Of a stretch of DNA of 64,000 nucleotides, positions 45,752-53,375 are shown piece by piece. The DNA is from Mycolicibacterium tokaiense. GTDB taxonomy: Bacteria; Actinomycetota; Actinomycetes; Mycobacteriales; Mycobacteriaceae. The translations under genes and the position numbers were made by a program. Under the pieces are notes generated by a model. The model saw only the letters and a list, made by a program, of their open reading frames with translations. It had not been told where the DNA came from and searched no databases. Position 1 is the first letter of the stretch. The number at the start of each line of letters is the position of its first letter. The stretch spans positions 2,294,001 through 2,358,000 of the forward strand of contig NZ_AP022600.1 in assembly GCF_010725885.1 (NCBI RefSeq). Reading direction: 5' to 3'.

Positions 45752-46546
45752 ATGATGGATGGAACACAGCTCGGCCCCGGACTTCCGGTGAACCGGCGAT
45801 CAGGACACGATGGCGAGCGCAAGCTGGTCAGCGCCGGCGACAGCAACTTCGTGCCATGGCAGGATGCGTCGTATCAGGAGCAGGCACTGGATGAGCGGAT
45901 CCTCGTCGTCGACGATTGCACCTTGTTCCGGGACAACCTCGTCGCAGTGTTGGCGGTGAGCGGGTTTCCCACGCCGAGCTCCGCGTGGGACCTGCCGTCG
46001 CTGGTCACCGCCCTGGAGGACCCCGAAATCAGGGTTGTGTTGGTCAACATGAAGTCGCGGGGCAGTGCTCTGCTCCTGAAGGCGGCGATGGACATCAACC
46101 CAGGGTCACGGGTGATCGCTGTGGGTGCCTCCGTAGCAGATGAAGCAGATATCCTTGCCTGCGCGGAGGCCGGCGTCGCCGGTTATCACATGCGATCGGA
46201 TGCTCTCGGCGCCCTGATTGTCTTGATACAGGACGTCGCCGCTGGAATTTCATCGTGCCCTCCGGCGGTCTCTGCGATTTTGCTCAAACGCCTCTCATCC
46301 CTTGCTGCACAGACGAAGAGCGCAGACCGGGAACTAGCTCTGACGGCGCGTGAGATCCAGATCCTTCGGATGATCGAAAGAGGCCGGTCGAACCGAGACA
46401 TCGCCACCGAACTCGACATCGCGATCCACACGGTCAAGAACCACGTGCACAATCTACTCACCAAGCTGGGCGTGGGCACCAGGGCCGAGGCCGCAGCACT
46501 GTCGCGCACCATTGGAGCCGAGGCGGGGCGAATCCGGGCGAACTAG
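45752..46546 (+). CDS. NarL/LuxR-type regulator 3 with Asn pseudo-receiver
   Basis: 264 residues from ATG 45752 (GAGGCCGGAG upstream); a longer start at 45647 would overlap the preceding gene by 59 bases. The receiver opens ILVVDDCTLFRDNL; the acceptor site is Asn in VVLVNMKSRG; Gly replaces the Thr switch (VIAVGAS) and Arg replaces Lys (GYHMRSDA). The LuxR domain has LTAREIQILRMIERGRSNRD and HTVKNHVHNLLTKLGVGTR. It lies 46 bases after proline-rich protein 1, so it is probably transcribed from element B, and just before element C. This would place a regulator inside its own putative regulon. Confidence 0.87.
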   Translation: MMDGTQLGPGLPVNRRSGHDGERKLVSAGDSNFVPWQDASYQEQALDERILVVDDCTLFRDNLVAVLAVSGFPTPSSAWDLPSLVTALEDPEIRVVLVNMKSRGSALLLKAAMDINPGSRVIAVGASVADEADILACAEAGVAGYHMRSDALGALIVLIQDVAAGISSCPPAVSAILLKRLSSLAAQTKSADRELALTAREIQILRMIERGRSNRDIATELDIAIHTVKNHVHNLLTKLGVGTRAEAAALSRTIGAEAGRIRAN

Positions 46547-46564
46547 ACCGGGAGCTACCGAAAA

Positions 46565-46610
46565 TGGGCTCGCATGGTCCATGTACGCGGCGGTTGCGGA
46601 GCCCGATAGT
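46565..46610 (+). promoter_or_regulatory. Promoter element copy C, before glmS-like gene
   Basis: GGGCTC (46566) and TGGTCC (46575) repeat, TGTACG (46582-46587) as -35, GATAGT (46605-46610) as -10, 17-base spacer. Shares the extra TTGCGGA in the spacer (46593-46600) with copy E. Predicted leader of about 99 bases to ATG 46716. Confidence 0.72.
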
Positions 46611-46715
46611 GAGAGTGTTCCGCCGCAACAGCTGGGCGGCACTCGCACCGGGGGCATCAAAATCCAGATTCACCTGGTTGTTTGGGTGAAAAGTTCCGAT
46701 GGGAGGCGGACTCAG

Positions 46716-48482
46716 ATGTGTGGAATTATTGCGTGCCGAACACATGGTCCTGCCGCTGATTACCTGCTTGCGGGCCTGCACAGACTGGAGTACCGGGGTT
46801 ACGACTCGGCCGGCCTGGCAGTCCGGTCTGCGACAGGCGACGTCACCCGCCTGCGTGCGGTCGGTCGTGTCGCGGCACTGGAACACGCCGTCGGCGAGTG
46901 GGGTGGACCCCTGACCGGTACCACGGGGATAGGCCATACCAGATGGGCTACCCACGGCGCGGTCAGCGAGCAGAACACCCATCCACACAGTGACTGTAGC
47001 GGTCGGATAAGTCTGGTACACAACGGGATACTCGGGGGGTGTGACGGCCTGCGGCAAACGCTGACGCTGTCGGGGCACCACTTCAGTTCCGAGGTGGACA
47101 GTGAGATCTTCTGTCATCTGATCGAAGACGAGCTCGCCGCCGGTGGGGATCTGCGGGGCGCGGTCCAGGCAGCGTTGACATCGCTCGAGGGCTCCTGGGC
47201 GCTGGCGGTGATGGATCAGTTGACCGGCCAGATAGTGGTGGCTGCGCAGCGTTCGCCGCTTCTGATAGCGGAGAACGAACACGGTGTGTTCGCCAGCAGT
47301 GACATCTCTGCCATTGCCGATTGGGTGGAGGAGTTCAGAGTTCTCGATGACGGGGAGGTGATCGAACTCACCGGCGATCTCAGCACTCATCATCGAGCGC
47401 ATCTGACCTCCTACCTGTGGCACCGTCAACCGGCGGATCTCGCCGGTTACGTGGATTACATGGCCAAGGAAGTGGACGAGCAACCGGCGGCGGCAGCACG
47501 CGCTCTGGCAGAGCTCGGCGGCGCGGTCGCCGATGGCTCGCTGTGGAATGATCTGGGGATCGGTGACTTCGAGCGACTCCAGGTCATCGGGTGCGGCACC
47601 TCGCTGAACGCAGGCCACGTGCTTGCCAACCTCCTTCGCCGAGTGGGACGAGTTCCGGTGACGGTGGAGGCGGCGAGCGAGGCGGCCAGCAGTCTGGTCG
47701 AACCCAAGACCCTGTGCTTGGCCATCAGCCAGTCAGGTGAGACCGCTGACGTGCTCAACGCGTTGGCCGATCGCCCATCAAAGGGCACTGTCCTGGCGCT
47801 TACCAACAATCCGCACTCCACCCTTGCGCGGCGCGCGGACGCGTTCCTCGACTGTGCGGCAGGCCCGGAAATCGGGGTCGCCGCCACCAAAACGTTTGTC
47901 TGCCAGGTGATCAGTGGGTCAGCTCTGTTGCTGTCTGGTCTCGTAGCGACCGGACGGATCTCGCCGGGGATGGCCACCGTCCTGGTCGAGTCGCTCTCTC
48001 TGATGCCCGAGCGTCTGGCCGACGCGGGCGCGGTGGCCAAGTGCGTAGTACCGGCCATCGCGGAAGAGCTCTGCACTGCAACCGGTTTCATCTTCATCGG
48101 GAGGGGCACGGGTGTTCCGTACGCCGCCGAAGGGGCTCTGAAACTCAAAGAACTCACGTATCGCTGGGCCGACCACTATCCGGCCGGTGAACTCAAGCAC
48201 GGCCCGCTGGCGCTGGTCGACAGCGGAACTCCGGTTGTGGTGGTGGACAATCTGGATGCCAGGCTGCACGCCAACGTCGCCGAGGTGGCGGCACGCGGTG
48301 GGCGGGTGGTCCGGATCGGAGCGGCGGGTAGCACGGTGCCCGTCCTGGAGGGGCCGGTCGGCCCCTGGGGGCCACTGGAGAGTGTAGTGCCCATGCAGAT
48401 ACTTGCCCGCACCATTGGGCTGTCGTTGGGCTGGGACGTGGACAGGCCCCGCAATCTGGCCAAGTCCGTAACCGTGGACTGA
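46716..48482 (+). CDS. glmS: Glucosamine-fructose-6-phosphate aminotransferase (GlmS-like)
   Basis: 588 residues. Met-Cys at the start supplies the N-terminal glutaminase nucleophile (CGIIACR); TRWATHGAVSEQNTHPHSD near residue 75 and HNGI near residue 100 complete the glutaminase site. Two SIS domains follow (about 270-420 and 430-588); ISQSGETADVLNAL near residue 335 binds the sugar phosphate, and the C-terminus PRNLAKSVTVD matches the invariant tail. It makes glucosamine-6-phosphate for UDP-GlcNAc. Its presence here implies an amino-sugar in the polymer and a dedicated supply beside the housekeeping glmS expected elsewhere. Start is fixed by the catalytic Cys and a GGGAGG ribosome-binding site. 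Confidence 0.9.
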   Translation: MCGIIACRTHGPAADYLLAGLHRLEYRGYDSAGLAVRSATGDVTRLRAVGRVAALEHAVGEWGGPLTGTTGIGHTRWATHGAVSEQNTHPHSDCSGRISLVHNGILGGCDGLRQTLTLSGHHFSSEVDSEIFCHLIEDELAAGGDLRGAVQAALTSLEGSWALAVMDQLTGQIVVAAQRSPLLIAENEHGVFASSDISAIADWVEEFRVLDDGEVIELTGDLSTHHRAHLTSYLWHRQPADLAGYVDYMAKEVDEQPAAAARALAELGGAVADGSLWNDLGIGDFERLQVIGCGTSLNAGHVLANLLRRVGRVPVTVEAASEAASSLVEPKTLCLAISQSGETADVLNALADRPSKGTVLALTNNPHSTLARRADAFLDCAAGPEIGVAATKTFVCQVISGSALLLSGLVATGRISPGMATVLVESLSLMPERLADAGAVAKCVVPAIAEELCTATGFIFIGRGTGVPYAAEGALKLKELTYRWADHYPAGELKHGPLALVDSGTPVVVVDNLDARLHANVAEVAARGGRVVRIGAAGSTVPVLEGPVGPWGPLESVVPMQILARTIGLSLGWDVDRPRNLAKSVTVD

Positions 48483-48523
48483 TTCTCAGCACCACCATAT
48501 TTCATCTGGATTGGAGTCCTCAT

Positions 48524-49345
48524 ATGGTCGCAATTGCTCGGTCGCACAGAGACCCCGAGCTGAAAGTGAGCCTGGTGATCCCGGTGCGCAACGAAGCGCG
48601 CAACATCGCCTGGGTTCTGGAGCAGATCGTCGATGACGTGCACGAGATCATTCTGGTCGACGGTGAATCCACCGACGCCACCTTGACAACCGCGTTGAGT
48701 TACCGTTCCGACCTCGTGGTCGTACCCCAGCAAGGACAGGGCAAAGGTAGCGCGCTGCGAACCGGTTTTCTGGCGGCCACGGGTGACGTCATCGTCATGA
48801 TGGACGCAGACGGCAGCATGTCTCCTCACGAGATCAAGCATTATCTGCATTTCCTGGCCAACGGTTTCGATTTTGTCAAGGGTTCCCGATTCATCTGTGG
48901 CGGTGGATCTCTGGACATCACCCGCTTCCGCCGCCTCGGGAACCGGTTTCTGCTCGATGTGTTCAACTTTTTGTACGATGGTGAGCTCACCGACCTCTGC
49001 TACGGTTTCTGCGCATTTCACCGTAGGTACCTCGATCACCTGGACCTGACGGCCACCGGTTTCGAGATCGAGGCGGAGATGACCGTTCGAGCGATGCAGG
49101 CCGGCCTGAGGATCGCCGAGGTGCCCAGTCTCGAGATGCCGCGTAGGGCAGGGAAATCGAACCTCCACGCGATCAGTGACGGCTGGCGGGTACTGTCCAC
49201 CGTGGTCGCCGGCCGGCGGCGCAGGCCGAGCCCGCCCCCGGCTCCGCCACGTCCGCGGCAGGCTCCCACATTGGTAGAGATTCCGGCTCCGGACCCCACT
49301 CTCGATGCCGCGGAATTCCTGGGACGCGAGGAGATCTCGTCATGA
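48524..49345 (+). CDS. GT2-family glycosyltransferase, DPM1-like
   Basis: A 273-residue enzyme. VSLVIPVRNEARNIAWVLEQ starts the GT-A fold and VIVMMDADGSMSPHEI (near residue 90) has the DAD metal motif. The pattern is that of polyprenyl-phosphate glycosyltransferases such as dolichol-phosphate mannose synthase, without C-terminal helices. A Pro/Arg-rich segment (PSPPPAPPRPRQAP, near residue 232) forms a flexible tail. The product would be a polyprenyl-phosphate sugar used outside the membrane. It overlaps the epimerase gene by four bases. Confidence 0.85.
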   Translation: MVAIARSHRDPELKVSLVIPVRNEARNIAWVLEQIVDDVHEIILVDGESTDATLTTALSYRSDLVVVPQQGQGKGSALRTGFLAATGDVIVMMDADGSMSPHEIKHYLHFLANGFDFVKGSRFICGGGSLDITRFRRLGNRFLLDVFNFLYDGELTDLCYGFCAFHRRYLDHLDLTATGFEIEAEMTVRAMQAGLRIAEVPSLEMPRRAGKSNLHAISDGWRVLSTVVAGRRRRPSPPPAPPRPRQAPTLVEIPAPDPTLDAAEFLGREEISS

Positions 49346-50331
49346 CCCGGGCAATGGTGACGGGTGCAGCCGGCTTCATAGGGTCCGCGCTCGTGGACAG
49401 ACTGTTGCTCGAGGGTTACGACGTGATTGCGATCGACAACCTCAGCACCGGTAACATGGCGAATCTCGACCACGCCATCCGGGCCAACCGAACCACGCCT
49501 GGCCGGTTCGCGTTCCACCAGCTCGATGTTCAGGCACCCGAACTCAGAGGTATCGTGGTCGGCAGTAACCCGGATGTCATCTTCCACTTGGCCGCGCACA
49601 TCGACGTGCGCCGTTCAGTAGCAGATCCGATGTTCGATGCACGAACCAACGTGCTGGGTACGGTCAACATATGCGAGGCGGCAAACCTTGCAGGCGTGCG
49701 CCGGATCGTCTACGCCGCGTCAGGCGGTTCGCGTTACGGTGCGCCTCTGCGACTGCCTGCTGACGAGCAGAGCTCCTTGGCGCCGGAATCACCCTATGCG
49801 GTCAGCAAGATCGCCGGGGAGCTGTACCTGCAGGCGTATGCGCACATGTACGGAATCACACCGATCTGCCTGGCTCTGTCGAATGTCTACGGGCCGCGCC
49901 AGAGCGTGGCCGGCGAGGCCGGCGTGATCGCGGCGTTCGCAAGTGCGCTGGCCTCGGGCCGTAACGTGACCGTGTTCGGAGACGGCAGTGCAACCAGGGA
50001 TTACATCTATGTCGATGACGTGGTGCGGGCATTCACCGCCTCGGCGGAAGCGCCACCGGAGGTCACCGGCACATTCAACATCGGAACCGGCAGGCAGATC
50101 AGCGTCGTAGACCTGCACAGAGTCATTGCCCTGCTGTTCGATGGGGCACCCCCACCGTTCTTTGCACCTGCGCGCACCGGCGAGGTGCAGAACAGCGCGC
50201 TGGATGCCCGCAAGGCTTTTCGCGAACTCGGGTGGGTTCCGGCCGTGAATCTGATTGACGGCATCGAACGCACGGTCGCGTGGCTGCGGTCTGCGCAGGG
50301 GGCAGACCAGCCTGCCGAGCTGGGTGCGTGA
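49342..50331 (+). CDS. UDP-glucose 4-epimerase-like protein
   Basis: A 329-residue extended SDR. MVTGAAGFIGSALVDRLLL near residue 5 binds NAD, DNLSTGNMANLDHA near residue 33, YAASGGSRYG near residue 118 and SPYAVSKIAGE near residue 145 give the catalytic residues. NVYGPRQ near residue 176 is the usual sugar-nucleotide contact. GalE-type or UDP-GlcNAc 4-epimerase activity would fit the neighbouring glmS-like gene. Last gene of the unit from element C; it ends 81 bases before element D. Confidence 0.88.
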   Translation: MTRAMVTGAAGFIGSALVDRLLLEGYDVIAIDNLSTGNMANLDHAIRANRTTPGRFAFHQLDVQAPELRGIVVGSNPDVIFHLAAHIDVRRSVADPMFDARTNVLGTVNICEAANLAGVRRIVYAASGGSRYGAPLRLPADEQSSLAPESPYAVSKIAGELYLQAYAHMYGITPICLALSNVYGPRQSVAGEAGVIAAFASALASGRNVTVFGDGSATRDYIYVDDVVRAFTASAEAPPEVTGTFNIGTGRQISVVDLHRVIALLFDGAPPPFFAPARTGEVQNSALDARKAFRELGWVPAVNLIDGIERTVAWLRSAQGADQPAELGA

Positions 50332-50412
50332 GGGAGATCATCTGTGGCTGATCCGCGATGGCGACGAAAAGCGTTGTCTGACAGCGCTACCGGATCGTAT
50401 TACGGCCAGAGA

Positions 50413-50458
50413 TTGGCTCTTGTGGCCCATGGACTGGCCGAGCTGTCAGCCAGATAGT
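50413..50458 (+). promoter_or_regulatory. Promoter element copy D, before PGRS-like gene
   Basis: TGGCTC (50414) and TGGCCC (50423) repeat, TGGACT (50430-50435) as -35, GATAGT (50453-50458) as -10, 17-base spacer. The 50332-50536 gap is otherwise featureless apart from AAAGGAGG just before the gene. Predicted leader about 72 bases. Confidence 0.72.
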
Positions 50459-50536
50459 GGAGATGCGGTCGACATGGCTGCATTTGTTGATCACCAACGA
50501 TTTTCGAAGCAAGACTGAACAAAAAGGAGGGGCTCC

Positions 50537-52072
50537 GTGTCCAGAAAGAGTTCGCGTACACCAAAACTCTCGGCTCGCCGATATGTCACCACAGGCGTCA
50601 CAGGGTCGGCGATGGTCGGTCTCGGCCTGCTGTTGGCCGCGTCGCCGGAGACTCCGGTATCGATGTCCCCGGACATCGCGTTGATGTCAAACGAACTGGC
50701 GATTCTCTCCGGCGCGGAGTGCACGCCCGGGGTTGACTGCCCTGGTTCCTACACCAGCGGCCTGGGGGCCTCGGCCCAGCTGTCCCTGGCACCAGGGAAT
50801 TACCTTCTGCCGACGATCATCGGTCCGGGAGGCTTCCTCATCGGTGATGGGCTCGACGCCGACGCAGCGACGTGCACGGCCCCGTGTAACGGAGGCAACG
50901 GCGGGTTGTTCTGGGGCAACGGCGGCGACGGTGCGCTGGGGGGCAACGGCGGCAACGGAGGCTTGTTCTATGGGAGCGGTGGCAACGGGGGGAACGGAGT
51001 GGACGCCGTATACGACGCGATGGGGCTTCTGATCTCCCCGGCCACTGCCGGTGGCAACGGTGGTTCGGCCGGAGCGGTCGGCAACGGCGGCAGTGGCGGC
51101 AGTGGCGGCAACGACATCCAGGAAGTGAACCCGGCGAATCTGTCTGCCGCTGGTGCCTCGGGTGGCAACGGCGGCCGGGGCGGCTTCCTGATCGGTGGCG
51201 CCGGTGACGGGGGCTCAGGGGGCAACGGTTATGCCGCGGGCACAGGGGCGACTGCCACCGGCGGCAACGGCGGATCCGGTGGACAGGCCTTTGTGGGCAA
51301 CGCGGGTGATGGTGGAGCGGGCGGCTACGGAAACTCCGATCTGGGCGCGGGCACGGGTGGATCAGGCGGAGCCGGCGGAAGCGCGGTCCTCCTGGGCGAA
51401 GGCGGCGCGGGGGGCGCCGGCGGCGACAGCTACAACAACTCACCGTCGGTCGATGACCCCGCCGACATCGCGGGCGGCACCGGTGGGGCCGGCGGCAGCG
51501 GCGGTCTGCTCAGTGGGGGCGGCGGTGCCGGTGGTAGCGGTGGTTTCGCCGAGTCCACCTCCGGAAACGCCACCGGTGGAGCAGGTGGTCAGGGTGGCGG
51601 CGCCACGAACGGCGCCGGAGGCGGCGGCGGTGGCGGCGGTGTCGGAATTGCCAACGGCGACGGTGCGACTGCAGCGGGTGGCGACGGTGGCTCTGGCGGG
51701 TCGTCCTTCAACGGCGCCGGAGGCAGTGGCGGTGCCGGCGGTGGTAGTGGCGCCGAAGCCGACGACGGTGTCTCCAACGGCGGTGACGGAGGAGCGGGCG
51801 GCGCGGGTGGATTCGGACTGGGCGGCAACGGTGGGTCGGGCGGTCAAGGTGGTGACGCAACCGGTGGGGGCACCAACAGCGGTGGTGACGGAGCAGACGG
51901 TGGCGATGGCCGCGGCCTCGGCGCCAACGGTGGCAGTGGCGGTGGCGGTGGCAGCGCTTCCGGCGGCTCGACGAACAGCGGTGGCTTGGGTGGCTCAGGT
52001 GGTTCAGGTGGACCCGGCGGTTCCGATGGCGCCGGCGGTTCGAACGGCACCGGCGGCAGTGGTGACGAGTAG
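50537..52072 (+). CDS. PGRS-like glycine-rich exported protein without PE domain
   Basis: 511 residues from GTG 50537 after a strong AAAGGAGGGG site. A basic N-terminus (SRKSSRTPKLSARRY) and hydrophobic stretch (GSAMVGLGLLLAASP, about 28-42) look like a signal peptide or anchor. Residues 60-125 contain two cysteine pairs (ECTPGVDCPG, TCTAPC). From residue 115 to the end the protein is built of GGNGG, GGAGG and GGSGG repeats in the manner of PE_PGRS proteins, over 350 residues. There is no PE domain, so ESX-5 export by the usual PE signal is not expected. Located between sugar genes and a proline-rich protein; a structural role in the extracellular matrix is plausible but inferred. Confidence 0.82.
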   Translation: MSRKSSRTPKLSARRYVTTGVTGSAMVGLGLLLAASPETPVSMSPDIALMSNELAILSGAECTPGVDCPGSYTSGLGASAQLSLAPGNYLLPTIIGPGGFLIGDGLDADAATCTAPCNGGNGGLFWGNGGDGALGGNGGNGGLFYGSGGNGGNGVDAVYDAMGLLISPATAGGNGGSAGAVGNGGSGGSGGNDIQEVNPANLSAAGASGGNGGRGGFLIGGAGDGGSGGNGYAAGTGATATGGNGGSGGQAFVGNAGDGGAGGYGNSDLGAGTGGSGGAGGSAVLLGEGGAGGAGGDSYNNSPSVDDPADIAGGTGGAGGSGGLLSGGGGAGGSGGFAESTSGNATGGAGGQGGGATNGAGGGGGGGGVGIANGDGATAAGGDGGSGGSSFNGAGGSGGAGGGSGAEADDGVSNGGDGGAGGAGGFGLGGNGGSGGQGGDATGGGTNSGGDGADGGDGRGLGANGGSGGGGGSASGGSTNSGGLGGSGGSGGPGGSDGAGGSNGTGGSGDE

Positions 52073-52147
52073 CTCGTTGTGACTCGGTGCGGGTGTCGGT
52101 GGCTCCGGCCATCGGCACCCGCACGTGGACTCGGAGATGGTGATGTG

Positions 52148-53179
52148 ATGCCACGCAGTGTGAAGAAACCCAAAGGTCGGCCGAATCGGGCCATCTCCGC
52201 TGTGCCGCGAAGATCACCAGGGCGGTCGGCTGTTGTTGCCATCGTCGCAGCAGCATTCGGATTTGCCGTTTCGCTCTACCCGGTACCGGAATCCCTGCGA
52301 CCGTTGACCGCCTCACCGCTGCGCGATGGCGCGTCGCAGGCCCCGGGTGCTGATTCGACGTACTTCGCCACCCGGCGGGCGGCGCACGCCTCGGCGCTTC
52401 GGCTGACTGCCCTGGTTCAGCTCTCGCAGGACCTCGATGACGAAACGCTCTACGCCGGTGCCGAAACGCTCACTGTCCTGGTCCGGGAGTTCGGGCTGCG
52501 AGACGTGATGAGGTCGTACGTTTTGTTGCGGTCGATCCAACCGGAAACACGCGACTTTCCACAGGTGTACAGCGGGGGCGGTGGCAGCGGTCAGTCGGGG
52601 GAGCTCGTGCCGATGGCGACACTGCTGGAATATCTTCTCGAGTTGTTTCCAGACAGGTTGCCCGAACTCATCCAACGGCTGGAAGCTGTTGTGGTCGAGC
52701 ACCTTCTGCCTCATCATGCACCGGAGGCCGGCGTCGGTGAAGCGCCCGCGCCCGCGCCCGCGCCGGAGCCGGCGCCAGCACCGGCACCGGCACTGGCGCC
52801 CGCGCCGGAGCCGGCAGTGCCGGTGGGGCATGCTCCCACCCCCGATCGGGTGCCTTCTCCGCCAACAGCGGAGGTGACGCAGCCAACTGTGCCGGTGTCC
52901 GTTCCGGTGACCGAGCCGACTCACGAGCTCGAACCACCCACCGTCACCGCCGAATCTTCGCCATCCGCTCCGCCGTCGGGTCCTCCCGATGATGTCGCGA
53001 CGGAGACGTCCCAAGACCCGAGCTCGGCGCGACCGTCCGAGTCGCCGCAGGATCCGCAGCCGCAGAGCGATGATTCGGCTGGTTCACCATCGGATCGCGA
53101 CAACAACCCGGAATCGCACGACAGCTCACCGGCCGCGAACTCGTCCTCCACCGACTCGGATCCCACCGGTGGTGAGTGA
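52148..53179 (+). CDS. Membrane-anchored Pro/Ala-rich wall protein 2
   Basis: 343 residues, paralogous in plan to the protein at 44716. A basic N-terminus (PRSVKKPKGRPNRAISAVPRR) precedes a hydrophobic helix (AVVAIVAAAFGFAVSLYPV, about 28-46), a helical domain (about 75-190, with ETLTVLVREFGLRDVMRSYV and LLEYLLELFPDRLPELIQRL), a Pro/Ala repeat (APAPAPEPAPAPAPALAPAP, near 200-220) and an acidic Ser/Pro-rich tail. No enzymatic motif is seen. It is 75 bases after the PGRS-like gene and probably shares its promoter. ATG 52148 is preferred over GTG 52145. Confidence 0.78.
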   Translation: MPRSVKKPKGRPNRAISAVPRRSPGRSAVVAIVAAAFGFAVSLYPVPESLRPLTASPLRDGASQAPGADSTYFATRRAAHASALRLTALVQLSQDLDDETLYAGAETLTVLVREFGLRDVMRSYVLLRSIQPETRDFPQVYSGGGGSGQSGELVPMATLLEYLLELFPDRLPELIQRLEAVVVEHLLPHHAPEAGVGEAPAPAPAPEPAPAPAPALAPAPEPAVPVGHAPTPDRVPSPPTAEVTQPTVPVSVPVTEPTHELEPPTVTAESSPSAPPSGPPDDVATETSQDPSSARPSESPQDPQPQSDDSAGSPSDRDNNPESHDSSPAANSSSTDSDPTGGE

Positions 53180-53216
53180 GTACTCGCACAGGAGCTAGTC
53201 CACGAGCTAGGCAAAT

Positions 53217-53262
53217 TTGGCTCTGATGGTCCATATACGCCGGCGTTGCGGACACAGATAGT
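53217..53262 (+). promoter_or_regulatory. Promoter element copy E, before right-hand operon
   Basis: TGGCTC (53218) and TGGTCC (53227) repeat, TATACG (53234-53239) as -35, GATAGT (53257-53262) as -10, 17-base spacer. It would drive the ten-gene unit from 53376 to beyond the right edge. The predicted transcription start near 53269 excludes an upstream GTG at 53265 as a start and supports GTG 53376. Confidence 0.72.
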
Positions 53263-53375
53263 TAGTGGTGTCGCAACGTTTGCTCTGCACCGAGAAGCTG
53301 TACCGCAAAGCACTATTCGTTCCAGACTTGATCGATCGGGATGCTCCCGAGCAGTATCTCCGGGGAGGAAGCCAC

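Noticed and set aside
50883..52072. GC-rich tandem repeats at 50.9-52.1 kb as a noncoding repeat array or CRISPR
   Set aside because: The period follows codons for GGxGG peptides in one intact frame; there are no constant repeat/variable spacer units.
53265..53375. 37-codon N-terminal extension of the GT2 gene from GTG 53265
   Set aside because: It would begin at or before the predicted transcription start of copy E and has no ribosome-binding site, whereas GTG 53376 follows GGGGAGGAA.
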